DNA of 64,000 bases from Thermogutta sp039793925. Lineage in GTDB: Bacteria; Planctomycetota; Planctomycetia; Pirellulales; Thermoguttaceae. Below, piece by piece: positions 8,515 to 16,625 of the stretch (positions are counted from its first letter, which is position 1; every line of letters begins with the position of its first letter). The notes beneath the pieces were generated by a model. It was not told the origin of the DNA. It made no database searches and saw only the letters and a list, made by a program, of their open reading frames with translations. A program made the position numbers and the translations under genes. Location: positions 19,714 through 83,713 of the forward strand of contig NZ_JBAMME010000316.1 in assembly GCF_039793925.1 (NCBI RefSeq), read 5' to 3'.

Positions 8515-9366
8515 TCAGTGAATCAAATACAGAAGCGGAAACAGATAGATCCAAATCATATCCACAAGGTGCCAGTAGAGGCCGACGTAATCCACCGGCC
8601 CGTAGTATTCCGGCCCAAACACTCCTTGAACTGCGCGGATGAGAAGCCAGGTGATGGCGATCATCCCGCCGATGACGTGGAGCGCGTGAAGACCTGTCAT
8701 ACAGAAATAGATGCTGAAGAAGACACCGGCTAGACGTGGTTCGCCAGGGTATTCGGAGCGCTCACCCGCCGTCGCCGCTGCGGTAGACTCTGGCGTGTGT
8801 TGTGATGTAGTGGCTTTGCCAGCAGTTGGCGAGGTTACCGGTGACACCGGTTTTGGAGGAGCATCCCCGTGGTGCTCTGCATCCGTCACGTGCGGGTGGT
8901 ACCAGCCCGCCCAGAGAAGGCCGTGCTCCCATTTCTGACGATATTCCACATATTTCACCCCGAGGAATGCGCCGGCGCAAAGGAGCGTTATGATCAAGCA
9001 CAGCCGCAATGTCTGTTGCTGACCCAGTTGTGCGGCACGCACCGCCCAGGCCATCGTGAAACTGCTGAAAATAAGGATTGCAGTGTTGAGCGCACCAAGG
9101 TTTTTGTGTAAAAAGTGGTGGGCGTAAACGAACACTTCCGGATGATTGGCCCGATAAACCGCGTAGGCACAAAAGAGCCCACCAAAAAAGAGGATTTCCG
9201 TCACCAGAAATATCCACATCCCTAGCTTACCAGCCGCAAACTGCTGGGCCATGGAGTCGAAATGGTGGGCCAGGTGTGCAGGATGCTCGCCCGCATGGTG
9301 CTCCTGTTCCCCTGTTTGGTGAAATTGTTCCGGGACTTCAACGGAGTGTGTCGCCATCGTCATCAC
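8515..9366 (-). CDS. coxC: Cytochrome c oxidase subunit III with a long loop insertion
   Basis: A 283-aa subunit III with five membrane helices, the form lacking the first two helices. GKLGMWIFLVTEILFFGG, the LNTAILIFSSFTMAWAV helix and the closing VDYVGLYWHLVDMIWIYLFPLLYL are typical. Between the third and fourth helices lies an unusual Pro/Ala/Thr-rich segment of about 40 residues (from APPKPVSP to EYPGEP), predicted to face the periplasm. The N-terminus is His-rich. It sits between coxA and coxD. Three in-frame ATGs at 9366, 9363 and 9357 make the exact start unsure. Confidence 0.92.
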   Translation of the reverse strand: MMTMATHSVEVPEQFHQTGEQEHHAGEHPAHLAHHFDSMAQQFAAGKLGMWIFLVTEILFFGGLFCAYAVYRANHPEVFVYAHHFLHKNLGALNTAILIFSSFTMAWAVRAAQLGQQQTLRLCLIITLLCAGAFLGVKYVEYRQKWEHGLLWAGWYHPHVTDAEHHGDAPPKPVSPVTSPTAGKATTSQHTPESTAAATAGERSEYPGEPRLAGVFFSIYFCMTGLHALHVIGGMIAITWLLIRAVQGVFGPEYYGPVDYVGLYWHLVDMIWIYLFPLLYLIH

Positions 9367-9430
9367 TGCAAAATGGAAACCTGATCGTCAGAAATACATA
9401 AATTGTCAAAATTAAGGACCAACCAACTTA

Positions 9431-11296
9431 TCATGTGACGGCGGTCTGTCGCACCCAGTAGCCCTGCGTTTCCGGATCGTAGACCACCTGATCGAGGTCG
9501 TATGGATCGAAAGCCGGCGTTATGATGGGAGGACTAAGGAAATTCTCTTTTGGGGGTGGTGAGGGGCATCGCCACTCCAGGGATGCCGAACCCCAGGGAT
9601 TGGGCGGTGCCTTCTTGCCCCATCGCAACGAACCGAGCAGACAAATGGCAGCCACGACCAACCCGATTGCCGTCAAATATGCCCCTGCTGTGGACATCAA
9701 ATTGAGGCCTGCAAATTCCGGATGGCGATCAAGCAGGCTGGAATAGTCGAAGTAGCGACGCGGCATCCCGCGGGTGCCCAACACGAATTGTGGGAAGAAG
9801 GTCAAATTCAAACCGAGGAATATCAGAAGCGCTCCTAAACGGCCGAGGGTATCGTTGTACATTTTGCCTGTCATTTTCGGCCACCAGTAGTGAAGGCCAC
9901 CGAGGAAGGCGACGAGCGTTCCACCAAACATCACGTAGTGAAAGTGCGCGACGACGAAGTACGTGTCGTGGAGATGAACATCGGTGGCCAGGGCGCCAAG
10001 GAACAGCCCGGTAAGTCCTCCGATTCCGAAAAGGAGGATGAACGCGAGGGCATAGCACATCGGTGTTTGCAGCGAAATACGCCCTTTATACATGGTCGCC
10101 AGCCAGTTGAAGACTTTAATCGCCGAAGGAATAGACACGCTGAAAGTCAGCGCGCTGAAGATCATACTGGCCAGCCGCGATTGGCCGCTCGTGAACATAT
10201 GATGTCCCCAGACGAGAAAACCGAGGATCGCGATGGCCACGCTGGAAAAGGCGATGAAGCGATAGCCGAATATATGTTTGCGACTGAACGTAGAAACCAA
10301 TTCACTGATAATGCCCATACCCGGCAAAATCATGATATAAACCGCCGGATGAGAGTAAAACCAGAAAAAGTGCTGGAAAAGAACCGGATCACCGCCGAGC
10401 TTGGGATCAAAAATGCCCAAACCAAAATTTTTCTCCAGGGCGATCAGCAAAAGTGTGATGCCCAGCACCGGCGTGGCAAGGACCTGAATGATCGCCGTGG
10501 CATAGAGCGACCAAACAAAGAGGGGCATGCGAAACCAGCTCATTCCCCGCGGTCTAAGGAAATGAATCGTGGCAATAAAATTGATCCCCGTGAATATAGA
10601 GCTGAACCCCAAAATGAACGCTCCCACAACCGCCGTTGTTACCCGCGTATCGGTGGTTGTACTGTAAGGAGTATAAAACGTCCAGCCTGTATCCAGTCCT
10701 CCCGTGAACAGCACGACGAGGAAAAACACCAGACCAATCAACCAGAGGTGGAAACTCATGAGGTTAAGGCGGGGAAACGCGACGTCTTTGGCTCCCAGCA
10801 TGAGCGGCAGCACGAAGTTACCCAGTGCCGCAGGAATACCGGGGATGATGACCAGGAATATCATGATCGCACCATGAAGAGTAAATGCGCGATTGTATTC
10901 CTTCGGCGTCAGCAAGTAACGCGGGGGTGTCGGCTGCACGGTGCTCGCGGCGGTAGCTGCTTCTGATTCGGCCGTCAGTTGGGCCGCAGCATCCTGAGAG
11001 CTGACGGCACCGGGCGGAGTGGGCTGGCTGGGGCCCACAATCACGGCGGCACTCTCACCGGTGGATATCGTCTGACCGGGGCGATGAACCAGCGCCGGTA
11101 TCGCCAGATGAGTACGAATCAGCAGCGCGAAAATCCCACCCAGAAGCAACGAGGTCAAGATGCCCACCAGATACATGACCCCGATCCGCTTGTGATCGAG
11201 TGTAAAGAGCCATGACCAGATTCCACGGCCATCGTGAAGATAGTCCGGCGGTGTGGCGCGGGCTATTGGCTTGGGTTCTGCAACTTCGGTAACCAT
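9431..11296 (-). CDS. coxA: Cytochrome c oxidase subunit I, A2-type caa3
   Basis: A 621-aa haem-copper oxidase catalytic subunit that reduces O2 at the haem a3-CuB centre and pumps protons. TLHGAIMIFLV supplies a haem a His, YSHPAVYIMILPG the CuB His and cross-linked Tyr region, GHHMF the CuB His pair, and HDTYFVVAHFHYVM the remaining haem ligands. The YSHP motif in place of GHPEVY marks the A2 subclass, known from Rhodothermus and Thermus caa3. Between helices 1 and 2 lies an Ala/Thr/Pro-rich insertion of about 60 residues, probably periplasmic. ATG 11296 overlaps the coxB stop (TGATG) and has GGAGG upstream, so the two genes are translationally coupled. Confidence 0.96.
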   Translation of the reverse strand: MVTEVAEPKPIARATPPDYLHDGRGIWSWLFTLDHKRIGVMYLVGILTSLLLGGIFALLIRTHLAIPALVHRPGQTISTGESAAVIVGPSQPTPPGAVSSQDAAAQLTAESEAATAASTVQPTPPRYLLTPKEYNRAFTLHGAIMIFLVIIPGIPAALGNFVLPLMLGAKDVAFPRLNLMSFHLWLIGLVFFLVVLFTGGLDTGWTFYTPYSTTTDTRVTTAVVGAFILGFSSIFTGINFIATIHFLRPRGMSWFRMPLFVWSLYATAIIQVLATPVLGITLLLIALEKNFGLGIFDPKLGGDPVLFQHFFWFYSHPAVYIMILPGMGIISELVSTFSRKHIFGYRFIAFSSVAIAILGFLVWGHHMFTSGQSRLASMIFSALTFSVSIPSAIKVFNWLATMYKGRISLQTPMCYALAFILLFGIGGLTGLFLGALATDVHLHDTYFVVAHFHYVMFGGTLVAFLGGLHYWWPKMTGKMYNDTLGRLGALLIFLGLNLTFFPQFVLGTRGMPRRYFDYSSLLDRHPEFAGLNLMSTAGAYLTAIGLVVAAICLLGSLRWGKKAPPNPWGSASLEWRCPSPPPKENFLSPPIITPAFDPYDLDQVVYDPETQGYWVRQTAVT

Positions 11297-12330
11297 CAGT
11301 TATGTCCTCCAGCCGACTGATCGGATTTAAGTGACTTAATAAACTCAATAAGGGCAGCAATTTTCTCTTCATCGAGGAGCCCCTGATACGGGGGCATCTG
11401 CGGTCGGAATCCTGCTACGACCTTGGCATCGGGCACGAGAATGGACTCGCGAAGATAGTTTTCGTCTGCCGTGACGCTGGATCCATCTGCAAGCTTGACT
11501 TCGCTGCCGTAAAGTCCCAGAAACGTCGGCCCGACCTTCGCACTACCGTCGATCGAATGGCACTGTGCGCAGCCCTGACGCTGGTAGAGGATTCGACCGG
11601 CTTCGACAGGCGAAAGATTTTTCATGAAATTGGAGGCCTCTTCCAGCCATTTCTCAAACTCGCCCGGACGATGCACAATGACCTTGGCGAGCATCGATGA
11701 ATGATTGTCTCCACAGTACTCAGCACATAATAAGTCATACTCACCGGGTTGAATCGCTTGAAACCAGGTCGATGTGTATCGCCCCGGTACGAGGTCCATT
11801 TTGAGTCGAAAGGCCGGGATAAAGAGACTGTGGATGACGTCACGGCTAGTCATCACGAGCCGGATTGGGCGATCCACAGGCACGTGGAGATTTTCATCGA
11901 CGTAGCCCGTCGGATAAGTAAAAAACCACTTCCATTTCTGACCGGTCACTCGAATTTCATAGGCGTTCGGCGGAGGAGTCCGCATGTCCATATACCCGGC
12001 GAACCCGACCGCGAATATAAATATAATGATCATTGTGGGAATAACTGACCAAGTTAATTCCAGCCAGGTGTTGTGGCTGGGAGAAGGTTCGGGTGCATCC
12101 CGGCCAGGACGCACACGATACTTGAGGATGAAAATCGTCATCAGAGTAACGATTAACAGAAAGAAAAATGCGGCCACGTAGAAAAGGAAATAGAACAACC
12201 AGTCCACAGCCGATGCCGTTGTGGACCCGGAAGGCGGCAGCCAGAAGCTCCCGCTTTGAGCCAGCGGTAGGAAACCCGCAAGTGAGTCACCTGGCAAATA
12301 ATTCGTGATTTGTGACGGATCCATACTCAT
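11296..12330 (-). CDS. coxB: Cytochrome c oxidase subunit II fused to cytochrome c (caa3)
   Basis: A protein of about 344 aa. Two N-terminal membrane helices (WLFYFLFYVAAFFFLLIV and IPTMIIIFIFAVGFAGY) are followed by a periplasmic cupredoxin domain with the CuA ligands in CAEYCGDNHSSM. A C-terminal monohaem cytochrome c domain with CAQCH and distal Met in FRPQMPPY follows. The fused cytochrome c is what makes this a caa3 enzyme: electrons enter at the haem c and go to CuA. ATG 12330 or 12324 are likely starts; an in-frame GTG at 12348 cannot be excluded. It follows the SCO gene in the operon. Confidence 0.94.
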   Translation of the reverse strand: MSMDPSQITNYLPGDSLAGFLPLAQSGSFWLPPSGSTTASAVDWLFYFLFYVAAFFFLLIVTLMTIFILKYRVRPGRDAPEPSPSHNTWLELTWSVIPTMIIIFIFAVGFAGYMDMRTPPPNAYEIRVTGQKWKWFFTYPTGYVDENLHVPVDRPIRLVMTSRDVIHSLFIPAFRLKMDLVPGRYTSTWFQAIQPGEYDLLCAEYCGDNHSSMLAKVIVHRPGEFEKWLEEASNFMKNLSPVEAGRILYQRQGCAQCHSIDGSAKVGPTFLGLYGSEVKLADGSSVTADENYLRESILVPDAKVVAGFRPQMPPYQGLLDEEKIAALIEFIKSLKSDQSAGGHN

Positions 12331-12387
12331 TGAATCTGATCGGGACACCCGAGTAAAACGCTCATGACATCGGTTCGCTGCGAGGCT

Positions 12388-13275
12388 TTATTGCTCACCT
12401 AACCGCTTGTCAACCGACAATGTGGCATCTTCTCCGTGGGCTTCCGGGGGGCTATCCTCTGCATGGCGATGGGTTTTTTCACGCCACCACCACACCGCCA
12501 GGACTGCCCCCAGCACACACACCGTCAGGGCACCTCCTACCTGCATCAGCCGGTAGGCGGCTAGGGTGTAGGTGCCCCGAGTGGGGTCATAATGGAAGCA
12601 GAATAAGAGGATACGATCGGTCGTCGTCCCAATTTTGCCTTCGCTCGCTTCCAAAAGCGCGAGGCGAATATTTTGGGCGGGATACTCCACCCCGTAAAGG
12701 TAACGCGAAATTTTTCCTTCCGGCGTACAGACAATAGTCACTGCCGGATGAATAAATTGTTTTGTCGCCGGGTCGTAGCGATAATAAAAGCCCACGCTGT
12801 TCGCCAGACGCTTAATATTTTCCTCTTTGCCAGTCAAAAAGAACCAGCCGCGATCAGCTTCGGGGCGTTGATAAGCTGCGAGATAGTGGCGTTTGGTGGC
12901 GGCTGCCCGGTCAGTTGTCTCCTCGGGATTAATGCTCACCGTGATCATGCGAAATTTGCCGCCGAGTGTCCAATCAAGAGATTCTAGCCCTTCGAAAAGT
13001 CCATTAAGTTGAAGGTGGCAGAGCTTGGGGCAATTTGAATAGTTGAGGGTCAGCAGTACTGGCGTTTTGCCGTCGAACAGGTCCTTCAGTCGGACCGATT
13101 GCCCCTCGGAGGTTGTGAAATCCAGATCCAGCGGGAGCGTGTTCCCGAGTTTTTCGTCAACCCCTACACCTTCCAGTTCGTTGGGAGCAGTTTCGGACAA
13201 CTGGGCGTTCGCGTTTGCCCCGAACAGGAACAGCCCGCACGCTAGAAATATCTTGGAGAGCCGGCCTCGTGACAT
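12388..13275 (-). CDS. SCO1/SenC copper chaperone, membrane-anchored
   Basis: A 295-aa protein with an N-terminal signal peptide (ending near GANANA), a thioredoxin-fold SCO domain and a C-terminal membrane helix (LMQVGGALTVCVLGAVLAVWWW). The copper-binding motif is NYSNCPKLC (CxxxC), and the distal His is in KQFIHPAVTIV. SCO proteins deliver copper to, or reduce, the CuA centre of subunit II, which matches its place directly upstream of coxB. The C-terminal anchor followed by a His-rich tail differs from classical N-anchored SCO1. The start has GGAGC about 5 bases upstream. Confidence 0.92.
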   Translation of the reverse strand: MSRGRLSKIFLACGLFLFGANANAQLSETAPNELEGVGVDEKLGNTLPLDLDFTTSEGQSVRLKDLFDGKTPVLLTLNYSNCPKLCHLQLNGLFEGLESLDWTLGGKFRMITVSINPEETTDRAAATKRHYLAAYQRPEADRGWFFLTGKEENIKRLANSVGFYYRYDPATKQFIHPAVTIVCTPEGKISRYLYGVEYPAQNIRLALLEASEGKIGTTTDRILLFCFHYDPTRGTYTLAAYRLMQVGGALTVCVLGAVLAVWWWREKTHRHAEDSPPEAHGEDATLSVDKRLGEQ

Positions 13276-13416
13276 GTTCAGCTCCTACCATTTGTTGCGA
13301 GCTTCATATGTGAACCGCGCTGGTGGAATACGCCTGGTTCAACGTTGAACAACTGCTTCGGTCTTTTGAAATTTTATGCCCTAACGCCGATCCGCTCCAA
13401 CAATTGTGTGGAACTT

Positions 13417-13875
13417 TCAATTTTTTATCTCGGTCGCCGGTTTGTTCGGACGTGATTCAGCCTCGGGCGTGGCCTGACCGGTCTCGTCCTTGGCTTGGGC
13501 GGCGGGAGTGGTCGGCTGTAGCATTCCCCCGATTTCAGTAGGCGGTCGCCCAGCCTGCAGGTCGCGGAGTACCAGACGCATGGCCTGCTCAATGGGTAGG
13601 ACGCCCGCTTCCTTTCCCACCTGCGACGCCACCGCGTTGAGGCGGAGTTGCTGCTCCGTTTTCACCGCCACGATTTCTTCAGGCAGTACCTGCCGGTTCC
13701 GGGCTTCAACCCGGCTCACCCAGGCATAGTAAATCACCTGGAGCAGAATAATGATTGCAAAGACAATGAGTGCTCCCACAAACCCAATCAGGCCGATAAC
13801 GGTCGCGTTGACATCTTTTTCGCCCTGGACCTGGGGTTCTATTTCTGCATTGTGGACAGTTTGGCTACTCATCAT
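13417..13875 (-). CDS. Small single-helix membrane protein of the ACIII-caa3 operon
   Basis: A 152-aa protein of no family I recognise. One strong membrane helix (VIGLIGFVGALIVFAIIILLQVIYYAWV, about residues 26-53) is followed by a charged helical part and a Pro/Ala/Thr/Glu-rich tail. The stretch with QQLRLNAVASQVGKEAGVLPIEQAMRLVLRDL resembles the signal/linker segments of membrane-tethered oxidase accessory proteins. It lies between actF and SCO in the same direction, so it may be an accessory or assembly subunit of the ACIII-caa3 assembly. Tandem ATGs at 13875 and 13872 make the start uncertain by one codon. Confidence 0.72.
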   Translation of the reverse strand: MMSSQTVHNAEIEPQVQGEKDVNATVIGLIGFVGALIVFAIIILLQVIYYAWVSRVEARNRQVLPEEIVAVKTEQQLRLNAVASQVGKEAGVLPIEQAMRLVLRDLQAGRPPTEIGGMLQPTTPAAQAKDETGQATPEAESRPNKPATEIKN

Positions 13876-13933
13876 GGGCCACCAGTTCTCAAGTTACATA
13901 ATTCCACAATTACCGATGCTAATTCGCATCATT

Positions 13934-15172
13934 TCACGCCACCTCATGGTGAATTGCCTCGTCCAGGCGTGGATCACGCACAGGAATAGGCGCGTACCGC
14001 GTCAAGCCTCTCAGGACGATTCCGGTCATAATTCCGAACACACCCGCCCCGCCAAGAATTCCGCCGACCAGTGATAAAGGGCTCACAGCTGCATGCCAGT
14101 TCGGTTTGATCAGCCAATACAGGTCCAGCCAATGAAATCCCAGCAACCATACGGCAAAGAATCCCAGCGTCCAGGAATTGCGCTTGATTGCCCGGGGCAT
14201 CATTCCCACGAGCGGGATCAACAGGTGCCCGAAAATAAGGCCCAGCGATATAAATAACCAAATTCCCTGCTGGCGTGGTAGATAGAACTGAGATTCCTCG
14301 GGAATATTGCCATACCAAATAAGCATGTATTGTGAAAACGCGATGTATCCCCAAAAAATGACGAATCCAAAGAGGAGTTTTCCGAGATCATGATAATGCT
14401 CGACAGTCACAACCCGACGAGAAATAAGACCCAGTCGCTGGGCGATCAGGAGAATCAGGATCAAACCGGCCAGTCCTCCCACCACGCATCCGGAAAAGAT
14501 ATACACCGGAAAAATGGTGCTATACCATGCAGGGGAGAGGGACATCACCCAGTCAAGGGCCGCCAGGGTGACGGTCGCCGTAAACAGAAGTGCGGCTGCT
14601 GGACTCCATTTTTCCATCATCCGAGTCCAGCCAGGGTCTCCATCCGTATCCTGAGCAACCGAGCGCGTCAGGTAGAATCGACCTAACCACCACCATACTG
14701 CCAAACAAAAGGCTGCCCGCAATAAGAAAAACGGAATATTTAGATAGACCGTTTTATGACGTAATTCGGGATGGTGCAGAAAGAAATCGCCTGCCGCCCA
14801 GGGATAAAGATTCAGCCCATTGATAAACAAAGTGATGGCGATCGGCAAAAGCGCGACGGCCACGAGGGTGGGCGTGGCACCGGCCATCAACTCGGCGGTA
14901 CGACGCACCGTGACGCTCCAACCAGCACGCGTCAAATGTTGAAGGAATACAAAGAACAAAGCCCCAAGCATGATACTCACTAGAAAGGTGTAGTGCACGA
15001 GATAATCCTGCATCCATCCGGCAAAAGATCCACCGGAGAGCACAAAACCGAGGATGATCGCGATCACTCCGCCAATTGTGCAGACTTGGGGCGCTCGAGA
15101 TGCTCCCGTGGTTGAGGAGTTCATTGAAGATTGAACCGCCGAATTGATGTCCGTCAATTCCGTCGCTTGCAT
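13934..15172 (-). CDS. actF: Alternative complex III subunit ActF
   Basis: A protein of about 412 aa with some ten membrane helices. It is the membrane subunit of ACIII that is similar to, but shorter than, the NrfD-type ActC. Recognisable features are the LHHPELRHKTVYLNIPFFLLRA segment and FSQYMLIWYGNIPEES, which are typical of ActF. ACIII oxidises menaquinol and passes electrons to cytochrome c or directly to an oxidase; ActC and ActF form the membrane core. It follows actDE at 69 bases. The in-frame extension to TTG 15199 lacks a ribosome binding site; ATG 15184 is also possible. Confidence 0.9.
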   Translation of the reverse strand: MQATELTDINSAVQSSMNSSTTGASRAPQVCTIGGVIAIILGFVLSGGSFAGWMQDYLVHYTFLVSIMLGALFFVFLQHLTRAGWSVTVRRTAELMAGATPTLVAVALLPIAITLFINGLNLYPWAAGDFFLHHPELRHKTVYLNIPFFLLRAAFCLAVWWWLGRFYLTRSVAQDTDGDPGWTRMMEKWSPAAALLFTATVTLAALDWVMSLSPAWYSTIFPVYIFSGCVVGGLAGLILILLIAQRLGLISRRVVTVEHYHDLGKLLFGFVIFWGYIAFSQYMLIWYGNIPEESQFYLPRQQGIWLFISLGLIFGHLLIPLVGMMPRAIKRNSWTLGFFAVWLLGFHWLDLYWLIKPNWHAAVSPLSLVGGILGGAGVFGIMTGIVLRGLTRYAPIPVRDPRLDEAIHHEVA

Positions 15173-15241
15173 TACCGATCCCATGTGCGATTCAGTCAAA
15201 GGTCAAACGGATTCCCTATTATGCAGTTGGTGGCCTGGGTT

Positions 15242-16582
15242 TTAATGGCGCATGTCTCCAGCGAGATTGCCCTTTATGTGCCCTTCATTCACGGGAGCCG
15301 CGCTTGCGGTGGCGGTGCCGGCGGAAGGGGCAGAATCCTGAAAATCCTCCGGATAGGGAGCGCGTGCCCGCTGGAGTGCCCTCACATATAGCACGATGGC
15401 CCAGCGATCTTCCGGCGGAATTTGCACTGCATAGGGAGGCATACTGTAAAGGCCTTCGCGCACCACGCCCTGGGTGATGGTTTCAAAAATCTTGCCCACC
15501 GGCTGCTCGCGGACAGCCTGACCGGTCAGACTGGCCGGGGGAACCCAGGTTGCTTCACCCCGAGCACGCGCGCGACGGGACGTCATGCCATCATACTGTC
15601 CTGCCTCACCTGTCCAGCCGTGGCATGTGGCGCAGTAAATGTCGTACCGTTCGCGGCCCCGCCGCATGACGTCCTCGTTGACCGGGATTGGGAATTCGGT
15701 GAGATATTCGTTGCCAACTTTCCCCGTCAGAAATCCGTCGGGCGGAGGCTGCCAATGGGGGTCGAACGGCACGGTGCCTGGTACTCGCGGACGCATGGCC
15801 CGACGGTCGGCAAAGAGCGAACTGACGGCCTGTGTCTGATATTTGGGCTGAAAGTCCATGTCTTTGATGATATGAATACGGGGCTTTTCCTGCGGAGTTT
15901 CCGCGGTATGCTGTCGTGCCAAAGCAATGAACAGCGGGGGCAACAGCGCGAGAACGGCCAGAACCAGCAATCCCCGTTTGATTACCGCCGGGATGGCGTC
16001 ATCGCCTTCGGGGGCGGGGCACAGTTCCACACTTTCCGCACCGAGATTCCGCAGCCATTCGGCCGTTCGCTCGGGATGAAACTGAGGGTCTTTGGCCTCG
16101 ATGGAGACCAGAAAGGCATCTGTGGTCACTCGCGCAAACGAGGCTGCCGTGCTTGCCGGGTAAAGAAGTCGCGGTAGTCCGTTGAGCAGAATCGCGCCGA
16201 GAAAGGCGGTGAGGGCGGCGAAGAGCACCGTCAGTTCAAAGATGATGGGGACGTTGGCGGGCAGGCTGAAAAACGGTTTCCCGCTGATGATCAGAGGATA
16301 GGCGACTCCGTTGGCCCACCATTGAAGGACCAGGGCACCCAGTGCCCCCGTGGCTCCCGCCCCGGCCACCAGCCAGGGGAGAATGGTGGGCCGTATCTTC
16401 ATCGCCCGATCAAGACCGTGGATCGGGAATGGAGTGTGGCAATCCCAATATCGGTAGCCGGCGGCTGCAATCTGCCGTGCCGCCGTCAGCAAGTCTCCAG
16501 GCGAGGCAAATCGGGCTACGATGCCCACATACTGCGGCTGGAGCGAATTCGGCTCTGTTGAGTTGTCACTATTTTTGCTCAT
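15242..16582 (-). CDS. Fused alternative complex III subunit ActD-ActE
   Basis: A 446-aa fusion. The N-terminal half is ActD (DUF3341): a soluble part (VGIVARFASPGDLLTAARQI, GYRYWDCHTPFPIHGLD) and two membrane helices. A third helix (GLLVLAVLALLPPLFIALA, about residue 210) then leads into a C-terminal monohaem cytochrome c domain with YCATCHGWTGEAGQ and a distal Met in GLYSMPPYA, equivalent to ActE. In the Rhodothermus-type complex ActD and ActE are separate proteins. Here the third helix carries the cytochrome domain to the periplasmic face in one polypeptide. It lies between actC and actF. Confidence 0.9.
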   Translation of the reverse strand: MSKNSDNSTEPNSLQPQYVGIVARFASPGDLLTAARQIAAAGYRYWDCHTPFPIHGLDRAMKIRPTILPWLVAGAGATGALGALVLQWWANGVAYPLIISGKPFFSLPANVPIIFELTVLFAALTAFLGAILLNGLPRLLYPASTAASFARVTTDAFLVSIEAKDPQFHPERTAEWLRNLGAESVELCPAPEGDDAIPAVIKRGLLVLAVLALLPPLFIALARQHTAETPQEKPRIHIIKDMDFQPKYQTQAVSSLFADRRAMRPRVPGTVPFDPHWQPPPDGFLTGKVGNEYLTEFPIPVNEDVMRRGRERYDIYCATCHGWTGEAGQYDGMTSRRARARGEATWVPPASLTGQAVREQPVGKIFETITQGVVREGLYSMPPYAVQIPPEDRWAIVLYVRALQRARAPYPEDFQDSAPSAGTATASAAPVNEGHIKGNLAGDMRH

Positions 16583-16625
16583 AACTTTCTAACGCAGTGC
16601 GCTCACGTACTTTTGGTGTTCTTTT

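Noticed and set aside
9890..10966. Long plus-strand frame opposite coxA
   Set aside because: It is a mirror of the coxA reading frame in GC-rich DNA: very polar, no motifs, no ribosome binding site.
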